The position numbers were made by a program, and so were the translations under genes. Below, in pieces: positions 1 through 10,119 of a DNA stretch of 64,000 bases. The stretch is from assembly GCA_002429385.1 (NCBI GenBank), contig DIZL01000048.1, positions 571 to 64,570 on the forward strand. Direction: 5' to 3'. Every line of letters begins with the position of its first letter. Within the stretch, counting starts at the first letter, position 1. The notes under the pieces are model-generated. The model was not told the DNA's origin. It did no database searches and saw only the letters and a program-made list of their open reading frames with translations. Source of the stretch: Prolixibacteraceae bacterium UBA6029 (lineage in GTDB: Bacteria; Bacteroidota; Bacteroidia; Bacteroidales; Prolixibacteraceae).

Positions 1-1851
1 GGAAATGTTTCGACTACAACTGCCGTTGTAACCGTTGAAGATCATGTTGCGCCTGTCGCACTTGCCAAAAATATCACCATTCAGTTGGATGCAACCGGTG
101 TTGCTTCGATTGTGGCTGCAGATATTGACAATGGCTCAAGCGATGCTTGCGGAATTCAGTCTCTGGCGGTTTCACAGACAGCATTCGACTGCTCAAATGT
201 TGGTGCCAACACCGTAATATTAACCGTGACCGATGTGCATGGAAATGTTTCAACTGCAACTGCCGTTGTAACCGTTGAAGATCATGTTGCCCCTGTTGCA
301 ATTGCACAGAATGTCACGATCCAGCTAAATGCTTCCGGTGCAGCTTCGATTACCGCTGTTCAGATTAACAATGGCTCGACCGATGCTTGTGGTATTGCTT
401 CACTGGTATTGGATAAAACTACATTCGATTGTTCAAATGTGGGTGCCAACACCGTTATCCTGACAGTAACCGATAATCACAACAACGTTTCGACAGTTTC
501 AGCAACAGTAACCGTTCAGGATAATATCGCTCCTAAACTGACTGTTCCTGCAAACATTGTTCGACTCAACGATGCCGGTGTTTGCGGTGCCGTGTTGAAC
601 ATTGGCTTGGCAGTCGCTACCGATAATTGCAGTGTGGCTTCTGTAACCAGTAACGCTCCTGCCTTCTTCCCTGTTGGCATCACTACCATTACCTGGACTG
701 CCGTTGATGTGAACGGAAATTCAACAACCGGAACACAGACCGTGGAAATCACAAACAATGCTCCTGTTATTAGCGGACTCACTGTTTCGCCACTCGTGAA
801 ACTTGGAGATGCCACCGTTGCTGCTGCAAATCATGCCGACAACAACCTGGTTTCTGCAACCTGGAGCTGGGGCGATGGTTCGTCAACTACCGGAGTCATT
901 GCCGGAACACACTTATCAGGAAATCATTTCTACAGCCAGACCGGTCTTTACGATGTGACCCTGACCATTATGGATGCTTGTGGTAAAACCGACACTGAAG
1001 TATATAGTTACGTGGTCATTTACAATCCTTGCGACGGGTTCATTACCGGAGGCGGTTTAATCTCAACTACCAGTGGATCTTATGCTGGACAGCCAACGCT
1101 GACGGATAGATCAGAATATGAATTCGAAGCCCAATACAAAAAAGGAGATGTCGTTCCTTCCGGAGAATTTCAATTCCAATTGAAAACTTCCAGCTTTAAA
1201 GTAGAATCATCTTCATTAGATTGGTTGATGGTCAACAATGACCAGGCAATACTGAAAGGTTCGGCTACCGTAAACGGACAAAGCGGTTATCGCTTTATCG
1301 CCTCCATGATTGACGGCAATATCGTGGTTAAAAACGGAACCGATTACCTGAGACTGATTGTTTGGGATAATGCAGGAAATGTACTGTATGACAACCAAAG
1401 CGGTAATTTGGATAATGCAAGAGCTTCCAATCCAATTTATGAAGGACAAATTGTGATTCATAAGTCCAAAAAGGGAAATTGTTACGATTATGAGGAAGAA
1501 GTCGTGGATAAAGCAGCCGATGTATCATCCGGAGATGGCACCAAGAGCGGAAGCGTAAGCGTCGCCCTGGTCCCTGTTCAGATCGAAATGACTGTCTATC
1601 CAAACCCGGTTGTTGATGGTACAGTAAACATATCCATCGAAAATTTTGGCAACACAAAGGCTAAAGTGGATCTGACCAGCCTAACCGGACAATCGGTTTA
1701 TTCCATTCCAAGTGTGACCTTCGCAGCTGGAAATGCAAAAATCGACTTTAAACAAGCTAATCTGAAATCAGGTAATTACCTGTTGCGTGTTTCAGAAATT
1801 GGTGGTTCAAGAGTTGGTGTGAAACAAATCATCGTTTCAAGCAAAAATTAA
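1..1851 (+). CDS. Secreted HYR/PKD repeat protein with T9SS sorting tail (5' end outside window)
   Basis: The frame is open from base 1, so the start lies upstream; 616 residues are visible. The protein opens with tandem HYR-like Ig-fold repeats of 80 residues (about 1-80, 81-160, then a diverged third), each with a VTVxDxxAP strand and a conserved pair of cysteines (DACG...FDCS). A PKD-like domain follows (about 255-345, WSWGDGS motif), then a segment with GFITGGG (about 348-480) resembling the domain found after PKD/COAP modules. The C-terminus (about 528-616) has YPNP, a Gly-Asn-Tyr-Leu-Leu-Arg-Val segment and a final basic stretch, as in Por secretion system type A sorting domains. Inference: a cell-surface or secreted adhesin or matrix protein exported by T9SS. 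No catalytic domain is visible. The first two repeats are also alike at DNA level (240-bp period). Confidence 0.85.
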   Translation, partial: GNVSTTTAVVTVEDHVAPVALAKNITIQLDATGVASIVAADIDNGSSDACGIQSLAVSQTAFDCSNVGANTVILTVTDVHGNVSTATAVVTVEDHVAPVAIAQNVTIQLNASGAASITAVQINNGSTDACGIASLVLDKTTFDCSNVGANTVILTVTDNHNNVSTVSATVTVQDNIAPKLTVPANIVRLNDAGVCGAVLNIGLAVATDNCSVASVTSNAPAFFPVGITTITWTAVDVNGNSTTGTQTVEITNNAPVISGLTVSPLVKLGDATVAAANHADNNLVSATWSWGDGSSTTGVIAGTHLSGNHFYSQTGLYDVTLTIMDACGKTDTEVYSYVVIYNPCDGFITGGGLISTTSGSYAGQPTLTDRSEYEFEAQYKKGDVVPSGEFQFQLKTSSFKVESSSLDWLMVNNDQAILKGSATVNGQSGYRFIASMIDGNIVVKNGTDYLRLIVWDNAGNVLYDNQSGNLDNARASNPIYEGQIVIHKSKKGNCYDYEEEVVDKAADVSSGDGTKSGSVSVALVPVQIEMTVYPNPVVDGTVNISIENFGNTKAKVDLTSLTGQSVYSIPSVTFAAGNAKIDFKQANLKSGNYLLRVSEIGGSRVGVKQIIVSSKN

Positions 1852-1873
1852 AACATCCGAAGTTCCTGCTTTC

Positions 1874-1906
1874 AAAGCCGCCTCAAGCAATTGGGGCGGC
1901 TTTTTT
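1874..1906 (+). terminator. Rho-independent terminator after the HYR protein
   Basis: A 9-bp GC-rich stem (aaagccgcc / ggcggcttt) with a short loop runs into a T-tract about 25 bp after the stop codon. It fits an intrinsic terminator for the upstream gene. Confidence 0.85.
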
Positions 1907-2079
1907 AATGGAGAAAGTCCAATATTATTAAAACTAAATCAGTCTTTTGATCAGACCAACCCTTGTTTTCTTATTTTTGCTACATAAATGTGATCTGGAG
2001 ATATATTTCCAGATTATAGGCAAATACTGATAACCTGATTGTTTTTTCAGGGAAAAATTAACAAACACTGCTTTAAACA

Positions 2080-4128
2080 ATGAGTTTTCTTTTTCCAGCT
2101 TTTCTTTTTGCACTATTTTCACTGTCAATACCGGTAATTATTCATCTATTTAATTTCAAACGGTATAAGACTCTCTATTTCAGTAATGTTTCGCTATTAA
2201 AACGTATCAAACAGGAATCGAAAAAGAAATCTCAGCTTAAACAACTATTAATATTAATTGCCCGATTATTGGCGATTACTTCCCTGGTTATTGCATTCAG
2301 CCGTCCATATATACCCCTTACAAAGAAAACATCCAGTGCAGCACAGCAAGTTGTGGCGATCTATATTGATAACACCTTCAGCATGAAAGCTGAAAGTGAA
2401 AAAGGCCCGCTGTTGGAACAGGCAAAATTAAAGGCTATTGAAATTGCCAATTCGTATAGGGTCGGAACCCAGTTTCTGATAATTACAAGTGATTTCTTAC
2501 CCGAACATGAGTTTTTACTCAATAAGGAACAGTTTATTCAACAAATAGCCGCGATAAAAGAGAGTCCTCTTTCTCCAAAATTATCAAATGTTTATTCTCA
2601 GGCAATACGGACAATTTCAGCTTCAGTAAAAAGGGCTGATAAAACGATCTATATATTATCTGATTTTCAGAAAAACAGTACAGATATTGAATCGATAAAA
2701 CCCGACTCATCCGTATGGACCTATTTATTTCCTTTTAAAGCCGCAAAGACAAACAATTTACTGATTGACTCCTGTTGGTTTGAAGTACCCATACGGAAAA
2801 TAGGACAGCCTGAAAAGCTTTTTGTCAGGATTAAGAACTTATCGAACCAGGCCTACCAGAATATTCCGATCCGTTTAACAATTAACGATTCTCTAAAGGC
2901 CATTACAAACATCAACATTAGCGGGCAGGAGGTATCGACACAGGAACTGAATTACACCAATAATTCGGAAGGTATACAGCTTTGCAAAGTTGAACTCGAT
3001 GATTATCCGATAATCTATGACAATTCATATTATTTGAGCTACCACGTTCGGGGAAAACTAAATGCTCTTGGAATTTCAAACCCATTGAACGACGGTTCAA
3101 CTTACCTGAAATCCTTGTTCGCCAATGATGAATTGGTAAGTTACAACGAGTATCCCGAAAATAACATACAGATTTCACAGCTTAAAAACTTTCAGTGTAT
3201 ATTTCTGATTAATAATCAAAAGATTAGCTCAGGATTAAAAAGTGAATTGACTTCCTTTGTTGAACAGGGAGGTTCATTAGTCATTTTTCCTGACCGATTG
3301 GCGAACTATGAGGACTACAATGCTTTGCTTAATGCACTTAACGGGAAAACTTATGCCGGATATGATACTTTATCGCTTAGTATCTCGGAGATTAATTACG
3401 ACAATGAATTGTACCGGGAAGTATTCAAAAAGAAGGAAGATGAAGCCGATCTGCCAGTAATTAAAGGGTCGGTGAATTTTACCGATCAAATGCAGAGATC
3501 AGAAATCACTCTCTTAAAGTTTCGCAATGGTAAAAGTGCTTTAAATACACATTCCTTCGGAGACGGAACTGTTTATACCTTTGCTTTTCCACTTGACAAA
3601 AAGAATTTCAATTTCATCAGGCATGTCATTTTTGTACCTACGATCTACAACATGGTTTTAAACAGCGGGGACAAACAGAAATATGCTTATTCGATCGATA
3701 ACGAAGAACCAATTTATCTAAATCAAAACCAAAATCCAGGCGAATTAAAGGTCGTTAATTTAAAGACAAAAGACGAATTTCTGACCAACATCCGTAGGAT
3801 AGGATCTGGTAAAAAACAACTCATCCTGGATGAATTACCTAAGCAAGCGGGACATTATCTGGTAAAGGACGGAAGCCAAACAATTCAATCCATTTCGTAT
3901 AATTTCTCCCGAAGAGAGTCTGTACCTGAATTTTATTCTGAAGAAGATCTTCAGAATAAAATTCAATCCAGTAAATTCAAACAATTTCAGCTTATAAAAT
4001 CTTCAGAGATCACTTTTAGCGAAACAATAAAAGAACTTAACAATGGCCGACAATTATGGAAATATTTCATTATTCTGGCAATCCTGTTTCTTTTTTGTGA
4101 GATAGCAGTTATCCGGTTTTGGAAATAG
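2080..4128 (+). CDS. BatA-domain membrane protein with vWA-like region
   Basis: A 682-residue membrane protein. The N-terminus has the BatA-type double-membrane-segment signature: a hydrophobic segment near residues 5-23 followed by HLFNFKRYKTLYFSNV, then a second one near 57-76. Residues about 90-230 look like a von Willebrand A domain, but the metal-site motif reads DNTFSM rather than DxSxS, so metal binding is uncertain. A last membrane segment lies near 660-678, with a GATase-like or strand-rich periplasmic part between. Family knowledge: BatA-type proteins often sit with MoxR ATPases, but none is adjacent here; the neighbours are a T9SS cargo gene and rocD. The exact role is not known. 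Confidence 0.8.
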   Translation: MSFLFPAFLFALFSLSIPVIIHLFNFKRYKTLYFSNVSLLKRIKQESKKKSQLKQLLILIARLLAITSLVIAFSRPYIPLTKKTSSAAQQVVAIYIDNTFSMKAESEKGPLLEQAKLKAIEIANSYRVGTQFLIITSDFLPEHEFLLNKEQFIQQIAAIKESPLSPKLSNVYSQAIRTISASVKRADKTIYILSDFQKNSTDIESIKPDSSVWTYLFPFKAAKTNNLLIDSCWFEVPIRKIGQPEKLFVRIKNLSNQAYQNIPIRLTINDSLKAITNINISGQEVSTQELNYTNNSEGIQLCKVELDDYPIIYDNSYYLSYHVRGKLNALGISNPLNDGSTYLKSLFANDELVSYNEYPENNIQISQLKNFQCIFLINNQKISSGLKSELTSFVEQGGSLVIFPDRLANYEDYNALLNALNGKTYAGYDTLSLSISEINYDNELYREVFKKKEDEADLPVIKGSVNFTDQMQRSEITLLKFRNGKSALNTHSFGDGTVYTFAFPLDKKNFNFIRHVIFVPTIYNMVLNSGDKQKYAYSIDNEEPIYLNQNQNPGELKVVNLKTKDEFLTNIRRIGSGKKQLILDELPKQAGHYLVKDGSQTIQSISYNFSRRESVPEFYSEEDLQNKIQSSKFKQFQLIKSSEITFSETIKELNNGRQLWKYFIILAILFLFCEIAVIRFWK

Positions 4129-4327
4129 GAAAAAACAGCAGATAAATCACTTCAAATCAGATAAGCACATGGATGTGAATCAGATTTATCTGAGAGATTC
4201 ACTCTATGCTTTACTAAACTCATTATTCGATAAGTAATCAGACAAACACGAATAGCAGACAAAAATCATTTGATGGTAATTAGAATATACCTAATTCTGT
4301 AGCTCAATAACTAAAAACAGTATACCA

Positions 4328-5551
4328 ATGAATGCATTAAGTCCTAAAGATTATATGGATCGTGAAGCCCGTTATGGTGCACACAATTACCATCCACTTC
4401 CAGTCGTTCTCGAACGTGGTGAAGGTGTTTATGTATGGGATGTCGAAGGTAAAAAATATTTTGATTTTCTGTCAGCATATTCTGCTGTAAATCAAGGACA
4501 TTGTCATCCAAAGATTGTTCAGGCGATGATAGATCAGGCACAAAAACTGGCGCTGACCTCCAGGGCTTTTTACAATGATGTTTTGGGCGAATGGGAAGAA
4601 TACATGACCAAATTGTTTGGTTACGATAAAATGTTACCAATGAATTCAGGAGCAGAAGCGGATGAAACTGCTTTAAAACTGATCCGAAAATGGGCATACA
4701 AGGTAAAGGGGATTCCAAAAGGCGAGGCTAAGATCATTGTCTGTAACGGCAACTTTCACGGCCGTACCATTACCATTATATCAATGTCGTCTGATCCTGA
4801 ATCGTACAATGATTACGGACCATACACCCCGGGGTTTATCAATATTCCATATAACGATGTGAAAGCTCTTGAAAAAGCACTCGAAGATCCGAATGCGGCA
4901 GGATTACTGGTTGAACCGATTCAGGCCGAGGCAGGTGTTTATGTTCCTGAAGATGGGTATTTGCGCAAAGCATTTGATCTGTGCAAAAAACACAATGTTC
5001 TTTTCGTTGCCGATGAAGTTCAGACCGGACTTGCCCGAACAGGTAAAATGCTCGCCTGTGATCATGAAAACGTCAGACCGGATATTTTGGTACTTGGAAA
5101 GGCCATTTCAGGAGGAATGTTGCCCGTTTCATGCGTTCTGGCCGACAATGAAATAATGCTGACCATTAAACCAGGAGAACATGGATCGACTTACGGAGGA
5201 AACCCCATCGCTGCAAAAGTGGCCATTGCTGCACTTGACGTTATCAAGGATGAGAATCTGGCAGAGAATGCGGAGAATATGGGAAAAATATTCAGGAAAC
5301 GATTAGAATCAATCGATTCTGATCTGATTGAAATTGTTCGGGGAAAAGGATTACTGAATGCTGTTGTAATTAATTCAGTCAATGGCATTACAGCCTGGGA
5401 TGTTTGTTTAGCATTAAAAAACAATGGATTACTGGCTAAACCTACTCATGAACATATCATCCGTTTTACACCCCCACTCATTATCAATGAAGAACAAATC
5501 AGTATTGCGCTTGATATCATCGAAAAGACTTTTGCTGAATTAGGCAAATAG
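4328..5551 (+). CDS. rocD: Ornithine aminotransferase
   Basis: A 407-residue class III PLP aminotransferase predicted to convert ornithine and 2-oxoglutarate to glutamate-semialdehyde and glutamate in the cytosol. Visible motifs are NSGAEADETALKLIRKW, the NGNFHGRT segment, the VADEVQTGLARTGK cofactor region, and LVLGKAISGG, in which Lys258 is the expected PLP Schiff-base residue. Length and the N-terminal YGAHNYHPLPVVLERGEG match the ornithine-oxo-acid transaminase family closely, so acetylornithine or GABA transaminase is less likely. The gene stands alone between 200-bp and 240-bp intergenic stretches with no proline or arginine gene beside it. Confidence 0.93.
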   Translation: MNALSPKDYMDREARYGAHNYHPLPVVLERGEGVYVWDVEGKKYFDFLSAYSAVNQGHCHPKIVQAMIDQAQKLALTSRAFYNDVLGEWEEYMTKLFGYDKMLPMNSGAEADETALKLIRKWAYKVKGIPKGEAKIIVCNGNFHGRTITIISMSSDPESYNDYGPYTPGFINIPYNDVKALEKALEDPNAAGLLVEPIQAEAGVYVPEDGYLRKAFDLCKKHNVLFVADEVQTGLARTGKMLACDHENVRPDILVLGKAISGGMLPVSCVLADNEIMLTIKPGEHGSTYGGNPIAAKVAIAALDVIKDENLAENAENMGKIFRKRLESIDSDLIEIVRGKGLLNAVVINSVNGITAWDVCLALKNNGLLAKPTHEHIIRFTPPLIINEEQISIALDIIEKTFAELGK

Positions 5552-5790
5552 ATATTTTAATCCTAAGCTGATCCAATAGTCAGCACATGACATGAAAGCA
5601 ATAGACGGCAATTTTACATTAAAATATGCCATTTATTGCTTTCTTTTATTTATTTTGAAAACATATTGAAAACATTACTGATTTTTTATCAATAAAGAGT
5701 AACTTTTTCATAATATTAAGGTTTATATAAATAGATCTGATCGTATTCAAACTTAACCTGTTTGTGAGGATTTTAAAACTATAATTATCC

Positions 5791-8700
5791 ATGGCAGCTA
5801 TTCGGGAAAAAATTGTGAAGACGGTGGCAGCTGTACTTTTAGTAGTGATACTGATCGCTTTGGCAGGATTCGCTTTACTATATTTCGAAGCTCAGAGTTA
5901 TTTAAATAAAAATCTCTCGGAATTAGTTGATAAAAAATCAAAGGGAAAGTATGAACTGACTTTTGAGAATCTCGCATTTAATATTAAACAATGGGGAATT
6001 GAAATCAACCAGGTTTCATTTCATCCGTCTGACTCCATCACAAAAACGTTTGACAATACCAAATCAAATAAACAATTTTATTCATTTTCCTCACCAAGCA
6101 TTCGCATAAGCGGAATCAAACTGCTTCAGTTGATTTTGGAGAAAAAATTGGAACTCGGAGAAATCCTCATTAGTCAGCCTGAACTGATCATTCACGGCAA
6201 ACAAAACGGTTCTGATGATCAGAAAGACAATCTCATAACCCTTATCCAGGAATTAAAACCACTTGTGACCAAATCGTTCAAATCAATAAAAATTGATAAG
6301 ATTGAATTATCGAACGCGAGCTTTGACTTTTATAAACTATTGGGTGACACCCGAAAATTAGCCAATGCCGAAAATATTACCTTCGGAATACTGAATTTTT
6401 ATACAGATTCTTTGCTGTTACCTGATCCCAATCGTTTGTTTAACACAGATGACATTTATCTGCGAATGCAAAACTATCAAAATAAGCTTGCTGACAGCAT
6501 TCACTCGCTAAGTGCAGAGTTTGTTACCTATTCGCTGAAACATTCACAGATTGAAGCAAAAAACGTCGAATTAAAGCCAATTAACCAACGGATAACAGAA
6601 AAAGCCCGATATCAGATCTTTGTTCCAACTGCAAAAATAACCAGTAGCCATATCAAAGAATTCTACCGCAACAATTCGATCCCAATTGATTCTGTCATCT
6701 TAAAAGATGCGAAGATCAGTTACTGGCCTGGCGAAAAACTTGTAAACGTAAAAATGGAACCTGTTGATCAATTCAATCTGTATGATTTAATCAAGAATGA
6801 GTTATCGAATATCAGCATTCGGAATTTTAAATTACAAAATGCCGAATTATTGCTTTTCAAATCTCAGACTGATCTGACAAACCAACAGGAATTAAAGAAA
6901 ATAAATATCAAGTTGGAAGATTTTCTTCTCGACTCTGTTTCGTTACTGGATACAAGCAGAATCTTTTATTCAAAACACATCGATTTTTCTGCTTCAGATT
7001 ATGAACTGATTCTTGGCGATAACATTCACCGGATCAAAGCCGGATTCCTTAAACTATCGACTCAAAAAAACTCGGTCCTTGTTAAAAACATTCAGATATT
7101 CCCTTTACAAACCAAAAAAAACACCAGCCTCCCTAAAAATACCATCGAGGCCAATTGTGATAGTATAAGACTCGATCAGTTTAATTTCAAAAAAGCCTTT
7201 CATGATAAAAGGTTTGTATTTCAACACATTAACTTATTTAATCCTCAAGTCAAACTTACCCAAAATCAAATTGATAAAAAAGATACCACATCTGAAAATC
7301 CAAGTTTCATTTATAATCTGATCTCTAAATATGTAAAAGGTGTATATTCAAAACAGGTAACTATTCAGAAGGGAAAAATTCAATTACTGAACAAAACCGG
7401 TGTTATACAGACTGGCAACATTGAGTCAGCCATAAGATTGCAGCTGGGCGAATTTGCATTGGATGAAATCAGTGTAAAGAGAACTGACCGTTTGTTTTAT
7501 GCAAACCAGATAGAACTGAATTTCAGTGATTATCAGATGCAGCTTGTTGATCAGCTACATAAACTAACCATTGGCAATTTGTCTATTTCAACCAGAAAGA
7601 GAGAGGCTCTGCTTCAAAATCTGCATCTTTTCCCTGTTGCTAAAGAAAACATAGAAAGTTTGCTTAAACAGTATAATCGTAATGAATTATATGAGTTTAC
7701 AATTCCAGAACTATCTTTGTTAAATGCAGATTTTCATCAGGCATTTTTCAACAAAAAACTAGCTATGGATACCTTAAGTATAAAATCACCTCAAATATAT
7801 TATGAGAATTTCGCCCTGCTGAAACAATCAAAGCCTAAGGTTGAATTTGACGATCTTTTTGAACTTTTATCAAATTACCTGGATGAAATAAAAATTGGGA
7901 ATGTGGTAATCCCGGATGGCACGATCAAGCTGATTAATCATAGCCGAAAAGGCAAAACGATCTCTCTCGACAATAAATTTAGCCTTGCTCTGGAAAATAC
8001 ATTGATTAACAAAGAACAATTTGATCAAAAAAGGCTGCTTTTTTCTGAATTTGTTGACTTTTCTGTCCGCGACCACCTGATCCGCCTTTCGGATAATGTT
8101 CATGTAATAAGGGCAGGTGAAGTCGGCTTTTCAACCCGCCGCAAAGAGGTATTTGTCATCAATGCCCGAATGTATCCTGAAACAAACAGTCTGGATTTTT
8201 CCAATATTAAATGGAATATTCAGCTGACGGTTCCTGAGTTGAGAATCAAAGGCATAAATATTGAAGAATTTTACTTCGACCATAAAATTGATGCCGATAA
8301 TCTGCTGATAAGCTCTCCTGAGATCAAGATCTATCAAAAGCAAAAAGGAACCGATATGAAGGATTTAAAAGAAGTCACGTTTCCTTTGCCAAAAGAGATT
8401 GAATCTATTGCGATTCGAAAGTTCAGTCTGACTGATGGTTCGTTGAAAATCTTTTCCGAATTGGGGATAAAACCTTTCCTGTTGGTCCAGTCTGACCTTA
8501 AAATGGACGCTCAGAATATCCTCATTTTAAAAAATACGGAAGAAGCAAGACCCGAATTTAAAAGTGGCGATTATACAGGTAAACTGCTCCAGTTTACTTT
8601 TACCCCCAAGGATAAGAACCAGCTATTCAGTATCGATGAGTTGTCTTTTTCAACCCTCGAGAGAAGAATCCTGGCCAGTAATCTTGTCGTAAAACCTATC

Positions 8701-10080
8701 ACGAAGAATGCGGGTAAAGATCAGTTCGAGCTACATATTCCATCACTTGCCATGAATGGTTTTGACATGGATAAAGCCTATCAGAAGGACCAGTTTACCT
8801 TTGAATCGATTGTAACCGAAAAACCTTCTTTCAAATTATATAATAATGAAAAAGACTCGTCAAAATTCAATCCGTTCAAGATAAATCTATATGCTCACTT
8901 TGAAAGTTTTGCCGATGTTTTTTCTACCAAAATACTTAACGTTCGGGATGCTGATATTGCTGTCTTCAAAAGCGGACAAAAGAAATTCCAGGAAATTGTG
9001 ACATTTAATCTGACGAATGTTCGGATAGATAAGAATCCTTCTCAGGGTTTCTTGCATTCCGATGATTTTTCCTTCAAAATTCCAAACATTAAACGTCAGG
9101 AAAAGCTCTACCATTATAGTATCGCTGAAACTTCATATTCATCAAAAAACAATCGCTTTTCGGCTAAAGATATTCGGGTAATTCCCAATTTTAGTAAAGA
9201 AATCTTTCAGAAACAGGTTGGATTTCAGTCTGACTATTATTCAGGGAATATTGACTCCATCTGTATTGAGAAGCCAAACATTAAACGATGGTTTGACATG
9301 AATGAACTAACGGGTAAATATCTCACAATTAATGGCTTGGATTTAAACATTTACCGTGACAAACAACTGCCATTCGATGAAAGCAGAAAGCCTAAAATGA
9401 TTCAGGACATGATTAAATCATCGAAATACAAATTTGCTCTTGATTCTTTCAAAATTGAGAACTCAAAAATAACATATACCGAACAACCCGCATCAGGCGA
9501 TGATGAGGGCAAAATCGGATTCACAAATATTGGCGCCCGATTAATGCCTTTTACCAACATGAAAACGGCCAGTGGCATAATCCCCGATTTTAGCTTAAAT
9601 GGCAGGGCAACAATTCTGGATTCATGCCATTTAAAGGTCAATATGAATTACGAAATGAATAATCCCGACAATCGGTTCACGGTAAACGGAAGTCTAAGCC
9701 CGTTCAACATGCATATCCTGAATCCGGTATTGGAACCGCTATCCATGGTCTCCATACGTTCGGGCCATGTGGACAGTTTCGATTTTTCCTTTACAGCCAA
9801 TAAAACCAGCGCCACTGGCGACTTATTGTTTGGATACAAAGAACTTCGGATTTCTGTTCTTGAAACAAAAAACGGGAATACCAGGGAAGCCAAATTTGCC
9901 AGTTTCCTTGCAAACAGTTTGTTGGTTCGGAATAAAAATCCACGAGGAAAAGAGTTGCTTCCTGAAGCCATCAGTTTCCAACGGGATCAAAAACACTCCA
10001 TGTTGAACTATTGGTGGAAATCAATATTCAGTGGTGTCCGCAATACACTGGGATTTAAGGAAAAACAAGAACAGGATTAA
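5791..10080 (+). CDS. Giant AsmA-like inner-membrane-anchored protein
   Basis: 1429 residues with one N-terminal membrane segment (about 10-33) followed by a very long strand-rich region and no enzyme motif. A recurring module can be seen by eye: a line of the type SDYxxxLxDxxHxxxxGxLxxSTRKxxxLxxNxxxxP occurs near residues 398, 578 and 757, so about every 180 residues, with weaker versions near 235 and 924. The last 200 residues (DSCHLKVNMNYEMN onwards) resemble the AsmA/DUF748-type C-terminus. Family knowledge: AsmA-type proteins such as TamB and YhdP form long beta-grooves across the periplasm and help lipid or outer-membrane protein traffic. A similar role here is inference. The gene ends convergent with the peptidase at 10120. 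Confidence 0.7.
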   Translation: MAAIREKIVKTVAAVLLVVILIALAGFALLYFEAQSYLNKNLSELVDKKSKGKYELTFENLAFNIKQWGIEINQVSFHPSDSITKTFDNTKSNKQFYSFSSPSIRISGIKLLQLILEKKLELGEILISQPELIIHGKQNGSDDQKDNLITLIQELKPLVTKSFKSIKIDKIELSNASFDFYKLLGDTRKLANAENITFGILNFYTDSLLLPDPNRLFNTDDIYLRMQNYQNKLADSIHSLSAEFVTYSLKHSQIEAKNVELKPINQRITEKARYQIFVPTAKITSSHIKEFYRNNSIPIDSVILKDAKISYWPGEKLVNVKMEPVDQFNLYDLIKNELSNISIRNFKLQNAELLLFKSQTDLTNQQELKKINIKLEDFLLDSVSLLDTSRIFYSKHIDFSASDYELILGDNIHRIKAGFLKLSTQKNSVLVKNIQIFPLQTKKNTSLPKNTIEANCDSIRLDQFNFKKAFHDKRFVFQHINLFNPQVKLTQNQIDKKDTTSENPSFIYNLISKYVKGVYSKQVTIQKGKIQLLNKTGVIQTGNIESAIRLQLGEFALDEISVKRTDRLFYANQIELNFSDYQMQLVDQLHKLTIGNLSISTRKREALLQNLHLFPVAKENIESLLKQYNRNELYEFTIPELSLLNADFHQAFFNKKLAMDTLSIKSPQIYYENFALLKQSKPKVEFDDLFELLSNYLDEIKIGNVVIPDGTIKLINHSRKGKTISLDNKFSLALENTLINKEQFDQKRLLFSEFVDFSVRDHLIRLSDNVHVIRAGEVGFSTRRKEVFVINARMYPETNSLDFSNIKWNIQLTVPELRIKGINIEEFYFDHKIDADNLLISSPEIKIYQKQKGTDMKDLKEVTFPLPKEIESIAIRKFSLTDGSLKIFSELGIKPFLLVQSDLKMDAQNILILKNTEEARPEFKSGDYTGKLLQFTFTPKDKNQLFSIDELSFSTLERRILASNLVVKPITKNAGKDQFELHIPSLAMNGFDMDKAYQKDQFTFESIVTEKPSFKLYNNEKDSSKFNPFKINLYAHFESFADVFSTKILNVRDADIAVFKSGQKKFQEIVTFNLTNVRIDKNPSQGFLHSDDFSFKIPNIKRQEKLYHYSIAETSYSSKNNRFSAKDIRVIPNFSKEIFQKQVGFQSDYYSGNIDSICIEKPNIKRWFDMNELTGKYLTINGLDLNIYRDKQLPFDESRKPKMIQDMIKSSKYKFALDSFKIENSKITYTEQPASGDDEGKIGFTNIGARLMPFTNMKTASGIIPDFSLNGRATILDSCHLKVNMNYEMNNPDNRFTVNGSLSPFNMHILNPVLEPLSMVSIRSGHVDSFDFSFTANKTSATGDLLFGYKELRISVLETKNGNTREAKFASFLANSLLVRNKNPRGKELLPEAISFQRDQKHSMLNYWWKSIFSGVRNTLGFKEKQEQD

Positions 10081-10085
10081 TACCA

Positions 10086-10112
10086 ATAAAAAACCTCGCC
10101 GGTTGACGAGGT
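10086..10112 (-). terminator. Terminator between convergent genes
   Basis: An inverted repeat, acctcg/cgaggt, sits in the 39-bp gap between two convergent genes. Read on the minus strand the stem is followed by a run of six Ts, so it best serves the peptidase gene. Read on the plus strand the tract is weaker. Confidence 0.8.
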
Positions 10113-10119
10113 CTATATT

